Source: Prevotellaceae bacterium
GTDB lineage: Bacteria; Bacteroidota; Bacteroidia; Bacteroidales; UBA932
Length of the DNA: 64,000 bases
Assembly (NCBI GenBank): GCA_031258195.1
Contig: JAIRNF010000020.1
Coordinates: 82,610 to 146,609, forward strand
Direction of reading: 5' to 3'
Shown: in pieces, positions 35,858 to 43,815 of the stretch
Position numbering within the stretch: the stretch's first letter is position 1
Layout: each line of letters starts with the position of its first letter
The notes under the pieces: model-generated
The model's database searches: none
What the model saw: only the letters and a program-made list of their open reading frames with translations
What the model was told of the DNA's origin: nothing
Made by a program: the position numbers and the translations under genes

Positions 35858-36100
35858 CTATCGGGATACTCGAAATCGCTTATGTACTTTTATGTACTTT
35901 CTGATATTGTTGTTGCTATCAAAGTATAGCTGTTGATTTCCATCAAAAGCATCATGTTCTGCTTGGAGTATGGATATGTCTGGAGTATTGATAACAAAGC
36001 TTTTGGTAAAAATTTCATTTCCGCCTTGCACAATTTGTGCGTAAGCCGTTACCGATGCTGATAATATGAAAAGTATAAAAAGTAGCTGTTTTTTCATCAT
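35858..36100 (-). pseudogene. Truncated small secreted protein
   Basis: An 80-residue frame with a clean signal peptide (MMKKQLLFILFILSASVTAYAQ) and about 50 mature residues (FTKSFVINTPDISILQAEHDAF). It loses its own sequence at a tandem copy of TATGTACTTT (35881-35890 and 35891-35900), after which the frame reads a few residues of neighbouring DNA and stops. It looks like the 5' end of a longer secreted protein cut off when the nuclease fragment arrived. Family not recognised. Confidence 0.5.
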
Positions 36101-36232
36101 AAGCTTTAAATACTAGCATGTAAAAGTAAAGATAAGGTAATTTTGCTGGGTAGTTTACAAAAACTTAAACCGGTAATAGTTTTATCTCTGCAATAATTTT
36201 AATTACTTTGTGGAGGATAACGAAAGGGTAAT

Positions 36233-36796
36233 ATGGTAGAAGAAGTTAATATTGCAGCCATACTATACGATTTGCTTAGAGAGTACGGACGCATTTCGGT
36301 GCCTTGTTTGGGCAGCTTCGTAGCCGAATACCACTCTGCCGAAGCATCGGTTAATCGAAAGCAAATATACCCACCTTTCAAAGAAATAACCTTTAGTTCC
36401 CAAGAAATTTGGAACGATGAGCGTTTAGAACGAGAGCTGGCAAACCGGACGGGATGTACCATTGCCGAGGCTCGCGAGCAGGTTGCCTTTTGGGTTGATG
36501 AGCTCTGCTTCAAGCTTGGGGTAGAACGAAAAGTTGGGCTTGATAATCTGGGATATCTTACTATCTCAAGCGGTAATCAGGTTAGCTTTACGCTCGACAA
36601 AGGAATAAACCTGCTGAAAGAAGCTTATGGTCTCACGCCTGTTGAGGTTAAAGATGTTCCTAAAGTGATGTTTGAAGAGGAGGGGCAGTTTAAGCCGTCA
36701 ATCGCAAAGAGGAGAAAGGTCCATTACGATTGGATTATCTTTATTGGTGTGGTTATTGTAGTTGCTGTTTTGCTAGCCATTTACTACAATAAATAG
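36233..36796 (+). CDS. HU-CCDC81-like membrane protein
   Basis: A 187-residue protein. The N-terminal 140 residues match the pair of HU-like domains seen in Bacteroidota proteins that often end in a SPOR domain (IAAILYDLLREYGRISVPCLGSFVAEYH ... KVGLDNLGYLTISSGNQVSFTLDKGINLL). Here the protein has a single C-terminal membrane helix (WIIFIGVVIVVAVLLAIYY) and stops directly after it, so the periplasmic SPOR part is absent. It may act at the cell division site or bind DNA near the membrane; this is inferred only. Confidence 0.75.
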   Translation: MVEEVNIAAILYDLLREYGRISVPCLGSFVAEYHSAEASVNRKQIYPPFKEITFSSQEIWNDERLERELANRTGCTIAEAREQVAFWVDELCFKLGVERKVGLDNLGYLTISSGNQVSFTLDKGINLLKEAYGLTPVEVKDVPKVMFEEEGQFKPSIAKRRKVHYDWIIFIGVVIVVAVLLAIYYNK

Positions 36797-36799
36797 CAA

Positions 36800-38171
36800 T
36801 TATAGCCGGCTTATTAAAGAGCGAATAAAAGGAGGGCGAACATCTTCCTTCTCGCCAAGTCGTACAACAATAATATTCTTTTTGGGATCTACAAGTATCC
36901 ATTGGTGCGAAATACCTTCGGCGGTAAATTGAGCGCTTTCGTTAGGGTATAGTTCTAAGCACCAAAGCGTTTCTTTATCGCCCTTAACCTGTTGCATATC
37001 TACAAACTTACTGCCCGGATATTCTCTTTCCGCATATTGTCTTGCGCTAATGGAGTTTGTAAAAAGTGATTTGCGAGAGAATATATAGCTTTACAAACCT
37101 TGTTCGGCTGGTGTTTTTGCTGCTCTATCACCATGGCTCCACCAGTGGTACTGATATCCTAAACAGTTGGTATCCGGAGTTGTTGATTTGGCAACCCAAT
37201 CGGCGGAAACGATTTGTTTACCATTCCGGCTTCCTTGGTTAAGATATAATCGCCCTATCTTTGCCAGGTCGATAGCCGTTGCGTTTACTCCCACATGGGC
37301 TCTGTTTGATCGGTGACGCTTATCGTCAATATCCCATGTAGCACGGTTTTCCATGCCCGGCGGAACCCAAACTTTTTCTTGTAGGTATTCGCTAAGATTT
37401 CTTCCTGTGGGTGGCTTTTTCAACTACTCCTCCCAGCAATGATGTTACAAGGCTTTGATACTCAAAAACCTCTCCCGGTTCATGCTTAAATTTTGCTCGT
37501 TTTACTTTTCCTAAGTGATTTGCGCCATAGTAAAGACGTGTTGCTTTTGATCGTGGAAAGTAGTTGTCCTCGTTAAACTTAAAGCAAGCACGCATATTTA
37601 ACAGATGTTCAATCGTTAAACGTCCGAATTTTGAATCTTTATTTTTCAGCTCAGGTACATATTTTGTTACAGGATCGTGAACGCTTTCTATGTATCCTTC
37701 ATCTACAGCAATGCCCGTAAGCAATGAGGTAATAGATTTTGAGACGGAGAGGTTTTTTGAAATGGAATCACGCTTATATCCTCTGAAGTATTGTTCATAT
37801 AAAAAAATAGAGTCGTTCCTGATTACCAAAAATGCAGTAATGGTCGTTTTTTCTCTCAAGTAATCCTCAAAATTCATTTTTATTGTATCTGTTGCTCCTT
37901 TGGAATACAAGGAAATCGTTCTTCCTTTAAAAATCTTCTCATTTCCTTTTTTGAAGTGAAAAACGCTATCACTCGGAATCATTTCAGATGGTGAAATATT
38001 TTGTGGTCGGAAATATTGGGACCCCAATGTGGCATAGCGCGGGTAAATGAACACGATTGAAATAGAGTGGTAGTAAGTAAAAGGAGAATCTCGATCTTTG
38101 TTTTCATAAGGGAAAGGGGTAAATAGTAAATCTTTTAATAGTCTTATTTTAACAAAACGATAGAAAACCAT
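36800..38171 (-). pseudogene. Broken serine hydrolase (beta-lactamase/class C-like)
   Basis: The first part (37392-38171) carries the SxxK nucleophile motif as SVSKSITSLLTGIAV and a YxN-like YQSLVTSLLGG. A frameshift near 37410 is caused by what looks like a 4-base duplication (CCAC) in GCCACCCACAGG; the next frame continues exactly as expected with GRNLSEYLQEKVWVPPGM to YQYHWWSHGD. An in-frame TAA at 37091-37093 follows, after which the same frame resumes and ends with GISHQWILVDPKKNIIVVRLGE, the usual C-terminal strand pair. Such enzymes are penicillin-binding-protein-like esterases or peptidases. Two lesions make it inactive. Confidence 0.85.
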
Positions 38172-38193
38172 AAATGTTGCGAATTAATCTAAA

Positions 38194-38338
38194 AATGAGG
38201 CTGTCTAAAAAGTAAACAAACATGTCATTCCGACCGAAAGGAGGAACCTGTCTGTAAGCGGCAAGACGCTATAAGCGAACAGATAGTTCACATTCGTTCG
38301 ACATGACGAAGTAATAAAACTTTTTAGACAACCTCATT
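38194..38338. repeat. MITE-like inverted repeat enclosing palindromic repeat copy H
   Basis: Outer 20-base arms (AATGAGGCTGTCTAAAAAGT at 38194-38213 and its complement with one mismatch at 38319-38338) enclose a degenerate copy of the palindromic repeat (TGTCATTCCGACCGAAAGG from 38223 to ATTCGTTCGACATGACG). The right end overlaps the prfB stop codon. It probably also works as terminator for prfB. Confidence 0.75.
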
Positions 38339-39424
38339 TATTTTCCTGAAAACTGCAGTAGGTATTCTTTCATAAATTGGTTAAGGTCTCCATCAAGTAC
38401 GCCTTGCGTGTCCGAAGTTTGATAGCCGGCGCGGTGGTCTTTAACCCTTCTGTCGTCTAGTACGTAGCTGCGAATTTGCGACCCCCATTCAATTTTTTTC
38501 TTCTGGCTTTCCAGTTCCGATTGAGTTTCTTTACGCTTTTGCAGCTCGATATCGTATAGGTGTGATTTAAGGATGCGAAGGGCGTTCTGGCGGTTATCGA
38601 ACTGCGAGCGGGTCTCTGTATTTTCAACAACAATACCCGATGGGATATGCTTTACACGTACGCCTGTTTCAACCTTGTTTACATTCTGTCCCCCGGCGCC
38701 ACTTGATCGAAATGTGTCCCACTCGAGGTCGGATGGATTTATGTTAACCTCAATTGTATCGTCAACGGCAGGATAAACAAATACGGAGGCAAACGAGGTC
38801 ATTCGTTTATTATTGGCGTTAAACGGAGAAGGGCGGACAAGCCGATGCACGCCAATTTCTGCTTTAAGGTAGCCGTAGGCAAACTCACCTTCAAACTCAA
38901 TAGTTGCCGATTTTATTCCTGCCTCATCGCCTTCCTGAACGTGCATTAGCGTTGTTTTGTAGCCGTTACGCTCTCCCCAGCGTAAGTACATACGCATAAG
39001 CATGGACGCCCAGTCGTCGCTTTCGGTTCCTCCTGCGCCGGAGTTTATTTTCAGGATAGCCCCCAGCTTATCCTCTTCGGCACTAAGCATGCTGCGCATT
39101 TCTAAATCCTCTAGCCGCTCAAGCGATTTATCATACTGTTCGTCAACTTCTGCTTCCTCTGCCTCCCCTTCTTTGGCAAAATCAAACAGCACCTGAAGAT
39201 CGTCTATATTCTTAGCAACTTCTTCGTATCGTTGTACCCACGATTTGAGATAAGCAACCGTTTTTAGTTGCTCTTCTGCCTGTTTGGGGTTATCCCAGAA
39301 AGATGGGTCTTGGGTTTTTTGCTCTTCTTCTTCCAGCTTTATGCGTTTGCTGTCTATGTCAAAGATGCCTCCTCAACGCGGAGACGCGTTGTACCAGCAG
39401 CTTAAGCGTGTCGGTAGTTATCAT
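38338..39424 (-). CDS. prfB: Peptide chain release factor 2, with programmed +1 frameshift
   Basis: Translation starts at 39424 (MITTDTLKLL). After 21 codons the frame meets TGA at 39359-39361 in the context AGGAGG-CAT-CTT-TGA-C, the classical RF2 shift site with an internal Shine-Dalgarno. Shifting +1 (skipping 39361) continues with DIDSKRIKLEEE and the long frame to 38338, giving 361 residues. The catalytic GGQ is in SSGAGGQNVNK. RF2 ends translation at UGA and UAA, and low RF2 promotes the shift, so the gene regulates itself. CDS is the complement of 38338-39360 joined to 39362-39424. Confidence 0.96.
39359..39376 (-). promoter_or_regulatory. RF2 programmed frameshift site
   Basis: Read on the minus strand: internal Shine-Dalgarno AGGAGG, one CAT codon, slippery CTT and the TGA stop followed by C. 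This matches the E. coli site except for A in place of G at one position of the SD and C for T in the middle codon. Confidence 0.92.
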
Positions 39425-39513
39425 TGTATAATGCTTTTACAGAAGTACAAAGGTAGCTTAAATTTTATCCACTATCCGCACATTTTTCCGTTACGTTCTA
39501 CTATAAAAATAGA

Positions 39514-39545
39514 AGAGGTATAGATTTTTAGTTGTCTATACCTCT
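39514..39545. terminator. Terminator at the 3' side of rsgA
   Basis: AGAGGTATAGA at 39514-39524 pairs perfectly with TCTATACCTCT at 39535-39545 across a 10-base loop containing TTTTTAG. It follows the rsgA stop on the minus strand. Confidence 0.7.
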
Positions 39546-39559
39546 CTAACGTGTGGAGG

Positions 39560-40615
39560 TTAATGAATTCCTTTAATTTTCTTCACTTCATCTACAAGTT
39601 TTGAAAAAGACTTTTCTTTTTTTCGTTTTTCATGCTCCGAAGTGGAAAAATGCCATGCTTCTCGCCGAAGCTTCAGATAGCTCTCATAAACTTTATAGTC
39701 TAATGTGCCGCTGTGTACCGCTTCTAAAACGGTACAATAGGGCTCGTTGATATGCTCGCAATCTTTGAAGCGACACGATTTAGCAAAGTCGGAAATATCT
39801 AACACTTCTGTAAGCGAGTCGGGATTGTCCACAGTTAATCCAAACTCCCGAACGCCCGGGGTGTCGATTAAAACACCAGAACTATCCATCAAGACCATTT
39901 CCCGGCGGGTTGAAGTATGTCGCCCTTTTCCTGTGGATAGGCTTATGTCGGAGGTAAGCAATACCGATTTTTCGCAAAGCGCGTTAACCAGCGAGCTTTT
40001 ACCAACACCTGATGAGCCGACAAACACAACCGTTTCGCCTTCCGATATAGATTCCCGTAACTGCAGAATGGCTTCGAGTTGATATGTACTTGTGAAAAAT
40101 ACGGGTATCTGACGGCTAATGTGTTTTAACTGACTTTCAACACTCTGCCTGTCAAAGCCTAAATCGGCTTTATTGAGCACCAATACGGGGTTGATATTTT
40201 CTTCTAATATCTGTACCATAAAACGCTCGGCTCTGCGAACGTTGAAGTTATCATCAAGCCCTAGTACAATAAATGCCTTATTAACATACGAAACGATGGC
40301 TTGTTTGTCGGCAACTGTTCCGCTTTTCTTACGATACAATGTCCGTTCGCGAGGTAGCATATCGACTATAATGCCTTTGCCTTCGTCGAAGGGTTGAAAA
40401 ATAACCCAGTCGCCCACACAAGGCAGCTCAAAATCAGATTTTCCATACATCGTATTTCCTGTTAACTCGCACTGGAACAACCCGTGTTCAGAAACGATTT
40501 CGTAACATGTCCGGTGTACTATGGCGACACGACCGTGAGTAAGGATGCTATATGCCGATTTTTGTTTCAGCTGGTTTAGCTTATCGCTCCAACCATATGT
40601 ATTTAGATTAATCAT
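39560..40615 (-). CDS. rsgA: Ribosome small-subunit-dependent GTPase A
   Basis: A 351-residue protein with an N-terminal OB fold, then a circularly permuted GTPase domain: G4 (LNKADL) comes first, followed by G1 ([10 protein letters not shown]) and G3 ([10 protein letters not shown]). The C-terminal zinc-binding segment [14 protein letters not shown] is also complete. RsgA helps late maturation of the 30S subunit. Its ATG overlaps the stop of the upstream methyltransferase gene by 4 bases, so the two are translationally coupled. Confidence 0.96.
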   Translation of the reverse strand: MINLNTYGWSDKLNQLKQKSAYSILTHGRVAIVHRTCYEIVSEHGLFQCELTGNTMYGKSDFELPCVGDWVIFQPFDEGKGIIVDMLPRERTLYRKKSGTVADKQAIVSYVNKAFIVLGLDDNFNVRRAERFMVQILEENINPVLVLNKADLGFDRQSVESQLKHISRQIPVFFTSTYQLEAILQLRESISEGETVVFVGSSGVGKSSLVNALCEKSVLLTSDISLSTGKGRHTSTRREMVLMDSSGVLIDTPGVREFGLTVDNPDSLTEVLDISDFAKSCRFKDCEHINEPYCTVLEAVHSGTLDYKVYESYLKLRREAWHFSTSEHEKRKKEKSFSKLVDEVKKIKGIH

Positions 40616-41391
40616 TGCTCTATCTTTTTTGCGATAAAAAACACATAACCGTAGAATTCCTTATACTTACTGTATAATTCTTCTTCACGAGATTGATGTG
40701 CCATAAATTCCTCGGCAGCTTTATTACCTGCGTATTTATTTAGAAATAGCCCCTGAACTTTAGCTTTTGGAGCAAAATAATGCTCTGCCCAGCAATTCTC
40801 TGGCAGAATAAAGGTAGCAACCGGAATATATCCTGCTTTCTGTATCTGAGCTACTTTATTGGGAATCGTATCTATCTCCGGATAATGTTCCATCCAGTAA
40901 TTATAAATCTCTTCCGGGCGTTCGTCCGTAAACCACGCGCTTTCGGATACGGCAATATACCCACCTGTTTTCAAATACTTACGCCACTCATTCAATCCCT
41001 GTTTAAAGCCGATATTATAAATAGCTCCTTCCGACCAGATCAAGTCTAATTCCTCGTGCTGAAAAGGGAGGTTATCCATTGAGCCTACAATACCTTTTAC
41101 CCTGTTTTGCAAGCCTAATCGCTCTGCGTTACGATTAAAGATATTGATAAAATTGGGGAATAGGTCGAGCCCGGTAATATGTCCCGGTGCGTGCCGCGCC
41201 AATACCATTGTCTGTCCGCCAGTGCCACAACCAATGTCGGCTATGCAGGATCGTTCGGTCAGATTGTCAATAAAACTCAGAGCTTTTATTGTTACTTCGG
41301 GGCTTCCGGGTCCTTGTCGCTCCATATAGGAAAAAAACTCGCAGATTAAGTTAAAATCGAATTCGTGTATAGTTTTATTTTCGTTACTCAT
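40612..41391 (-). CDS. Class I SAM-dependent methyltransferase
   Basis: The start at 41391 ([20 protein letters not shown]) gives 259 residues; an upstream ATG at 41424 adds 11 residues. Motif I is [19 protein letters not shown], the acidic end is GLDLFPNFI, and motif IV is [15 protein letters not shown]. The [14 protein letters not shown] segment is found in a Bacteroidota family annotated as generic small-molecule methyltransferases. It is coupled to rsgA, but a ribosome-related target is not shown. The substrate is unknown. Confidence 0.85.
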   Translation of the reverse strand: MSNENKTIHEFDFNLICEFFSYMERQGPGSPEVTIKALSFIDNLTERSCIADIGCGTGGQTMVLARHAPGHITGLDLFPNFINIFNRNAERLGLQNRVKGIVGSMDNLPFQHEELDLIWSEGAIYNIGFKQGLNEWRKYLKTGGYIAVSESAWFTDERPEEIYNYWMEHYPEIDTIPNKVAQIQKAGYIPVATFILPENCWAEHYFAPKAKVQGLFLNKYAGNKAAEEFMAHQSREEELYSKYKEFYGYVFFIAKKIEQ

Positions 41392-41424
41392 TATTTTACT
41401 GTGTTTTGCGTACGCCAAAAGCAT

Positions 41425-41757
41425 AACAATACGTTAATTATTGTACGCAGATTAAAAATTAAAATTATAGCAATGCTAAAATCACCCCCGAAAAGAGCTA
41501 TTCGAGAGTAAACGAAAGGACAACCTGTACAGAAAGTACAGATTGTTTACTACACCAAATCCGATTTAAGTAAAGTCTTAAACATACCGCAAAGATAGGT
41601 AATATTTTGTTTGACAGAAAATGAGCAGCAGTGACTGAAATATTATCTTTCGCAATAAGCCGTTTGAAATATCTATGCTATACCTATTGCGTTGGAATAT
41701 AGCTATCCCAACGCAACATATTTATACGTATATAATTTATGTAGAGGGTGGTATATA
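41425..41757. other. Intergenic spacer between methyltransferase and sigma pseudogene
   Basis: An AT-rich region. The only structure I see is CTGTAC-AGAAA-GTACAG at 41525-41541, a short perfect stem that could be an operator or weak hairpin. No gene is recognisable. Confidence 0.4.
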
Positions 41758-42260
41758 TTATACTTTTTGGTACCTCTTTAAAGCTGTTGTCAACTTTTGC
41801 ATGGAAAAGAAGATCCGACTTTTTACAGTCCCGATCTTCAAATTCAGTTTTTCAGAGATTTCTCTATACTTATAACCAGAAATATGCATTTGAAACGGAA
41901 TACGAAACTCCAGCTCCAGCTGGCTGATTTTCCGCCTAGCCTTATCGTACGCCGTATCCGACTCCGGTGTCGGCTGCGTAGGTCGGCTGTTCATGATGTA
42001 CTGGCTATCGCTGCCGTCCAGCGCCATGTCGTGCTTTACGTTCTTCCGGTAGATGTTGATAAACGTATTCTTCATAATCGTAAACGCCCACGCCTTTAAG
42101 TTCGTATCCTCCTGGTCTTGTCTTGATAGGTTAGCGCCTTGAGCAGCGTTTCTTGCACCAAATCTTCGGCATCCTTGCCGTTTGCTGTTAAGTTCAGCGC
42201 AAAGCACTCAAGGCTGGGTTGTAGGGTCATTAGCTCGTTGCTGAATATTGTTGCTTCCAT
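41758..42260 (-). pseudogene. Broken ECF sigma factor (paralogue of 45185-45697)
   Basis: A start at 42260 gives MEATIFSNELMTLQPSLECF and region 2 up to DLVQETLLKALTY, then the frame is lost near 42115-42130, where about seven codons (WEKYQNN in the paralogue) are missing or scrambled. Another frame continues with TNLKAWAFTIMKNTFINIYRK through region 4 (YREISEKLNLKIGTVKSRIFF) to 41758. The intact copy 3 kb away shows the expected full length. Both face the same direction and flank the peptide and protease genes. Confidence 0.85.
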
Positions 42261-42562
42261 AATGGCCGTGAATTTTTTATTCTGTTATTGTATATTATTA
42301 AAAGTTTCGCTTCCGAAGTTTTTTGTTCCGATAGTTTGTCGATTTCTGATGATTGTTACTTAATACAGGTACTTAATTGCTTATTGATGATTTTTGGCGA
42401 AACGCTATTTGTTTAATTATATATATAACACTATTGAAAATCATCATAAATTATTTCTTATCTTTGAAATAAGTGTAGTTTATGTAAATCTATTTTCATA
42501 ATTATTTTATCATGCGAAAACCGAAAAGCATAAGAGTAGGCAAAACATAATATTTAGGAACT
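42261..42562 (+). promoter_or_regulatory. Upstream region of the GG-leader peptide gene, likely promoter
   Basis: This divergent intergenic region holds TATCTTTG at 42459-42466, a good -7 box. The best -33 candidate, ATTG at 42433-42436, is 22 bases away, slightly too far. The leader before the peptide start is about 90 bases, AT rich, with no clear hairpin. Confidence 0.4.
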
Positions 42563-42781
42563 ATGAAAAAATTAAAATTTTCAGTTATTGAACCCTCTTC
42601 AGAAATTGATTTTTTTGTTAAGAATGAAGTTCTTTCGCTAACTGATATGTCTAAAATTCAAGGCGGTATGCATCCATGCGGGCATTGTAATTTTGATGTT
42701 ACCATCAATATTTGTGGCGTCAGAATTGGCTGTGACGTAAAATGTAATATGCCCCCTATGGTTTCGTGTTGTATGAAGTAA
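42563..42781 (+). CDS. GG-leader Cys-rich peptide, probable RiPP precursor
   Basis: A 72-residue peptide. The leader (residues 1-35) ends in LSLTDMSKIQGG, the double-glycine leader pattern of Bacteroidales natural-product precursors. The core after GG has seven cysteines in 37 residues (CGHC, C, C, C and a CC pair). Downstream lie the remains of a radical-SAM maturase, and a perfect hairpin separates the two genes, as in systems where precursor is made in excess. A PCAT-type transporter that would cut after GG is not in the window. The peptide is intact, but its enzyme is not. Confidence 0.75.
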   Translation: MKKLKFSVIEPSSEIDFFVKNEVLSLTDMSKIQGGMHPCGHCNFDVTINICGVRIGCDVKCNMPPMVSCCMK

Positions 42782-42826
42782 TTATATTTTAGGTGGAAAA
42801 AGAACTTTTCCACCTAAAATATAATT
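42780..42826 (+). terminator. Perfect 21-bp hairpin after the precursor gene
   Basis: The arms at 42780-42800 and 42806-42826 are perfect reverse complements (core TTTTAGGTGGAAAA) with a 5-base loop AGAAC. It begins inside the stop codon and ends 32 bases before the next gene. The position suggests an attenuator or mRNA-stabilising hairpin. Confidence 0.85.
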
Positions 42827-42858
42827 GAATAACAATATGTTAATAGTATTACTATAAT

Positions 42859-43773
42859 ATGGAATGGTCTAAATACAATTTTCTATTTGAGTCAGAGAAA
42901 TACGGATATTTATTATATAATTCTGCTTCAGGCGTTTTTTTTCAATTTGAAGATAAAGACGAAATTGAGAAGTTGAAAAACCATCCAGAGTTATTAGAAA
43001 AATATGAGAAGGCTCAATTTTTAAGAGATGCCAAGATATTTACCGAAATAGATGATGATATTGTAGCAAAAAAAGACTGCAAGAAATGCTTTTAAGGCAC
43101 GACATTGCAAATATAGCGTTAACCGTTGTTCCCACTCAAGCATGTAATTTTAAGTGTACCTATTGTTATGAATCAAGTCGCCCAAATAATTATATGAATA
43201 AAGAAGTGGCAGATAAGTTAGTTAAATATATTGCAAGTATGAGTGATAGGTTGGACTTTCTTCAAATATCATGGTATGGCGGTGAGCCATTATTAGCGAT
43301 AAATCAAATAGTATCTTTAACTAAAGAATTCGAAAAGCTTAATATAAAAAGTTATATGGCATCCATTGTGACAAATGGGTATTTATTAAATAATCGAAAT
43401 CCAGATTTTTAGTCGAAGCCCATATTTCATCATTACAAATTACTCTGGGCGGACTACCAGAGTTTCATGATAGTAGAAGGATGTTGCTAAATAATAAAGG
43501 CACATTTAACAAAACATATGAAAATATAAGGAATATTTATGATAGAAACATCCCAAACCTTCACGTCTTTATCTGAGTGAACATTGATAAGACAAATGAA
43601 GAGCAATTTATAGAATTAGTTTCTTTATTTGAACAAGATTTCCCAATCATAAATTTCATCTTTATCCTGCTTTTGTTGAGAATGTAAATGGCAATCGTAA
43701 TGCTAACAGTTGTCTTGTTGACAACGTTTCAAAAGGAAGGTGTTTGGTTGATTTATATGAACATATAAAGTAA
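42859..43773 (+). pseudogene. Decayed radical-SAM peptide maturase
   Basis: The N-terminal part (MEWSKYNFLFESEKYGYLLYN) looks like the substrate-binding front region of such maturases. The frame is lost at an A7 run near 43067-43073, where one more A would restore VAKKRLQEMLLRHD. The next frame has the cluster motif QACNFKCTYCYE and WYGGEP. Another shift near 43403 leads to SLQITLGGLPEFHDSRR, then a TGA at about 43575 where CGA (Arg) is expected, then one more shift before HLYPAFVENVNGN. It ends at 43773 without any SPASM domain. At least three shifts, one stop and a truncation make it dead. Confidence 0.85.
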
Positions 43774-43815
43774 CCTTTACTATACTTATTAGCAATAATC
43801 GTCGTAACGATAATA

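Noticed and set aside
34051..36100. tRNA-Leu as the attachment site of a complete integrated element
   Set aside because: No integrase gene and no second copy of the tRNA 3' end were found in the next kilobases. Only an unflanked fragment is present.
42115..42130. Frame change in the sigma gene as a programmed shift
   Set aside because: About seven codons present in the intact paralogue are missing and no slippery sequence is visible.
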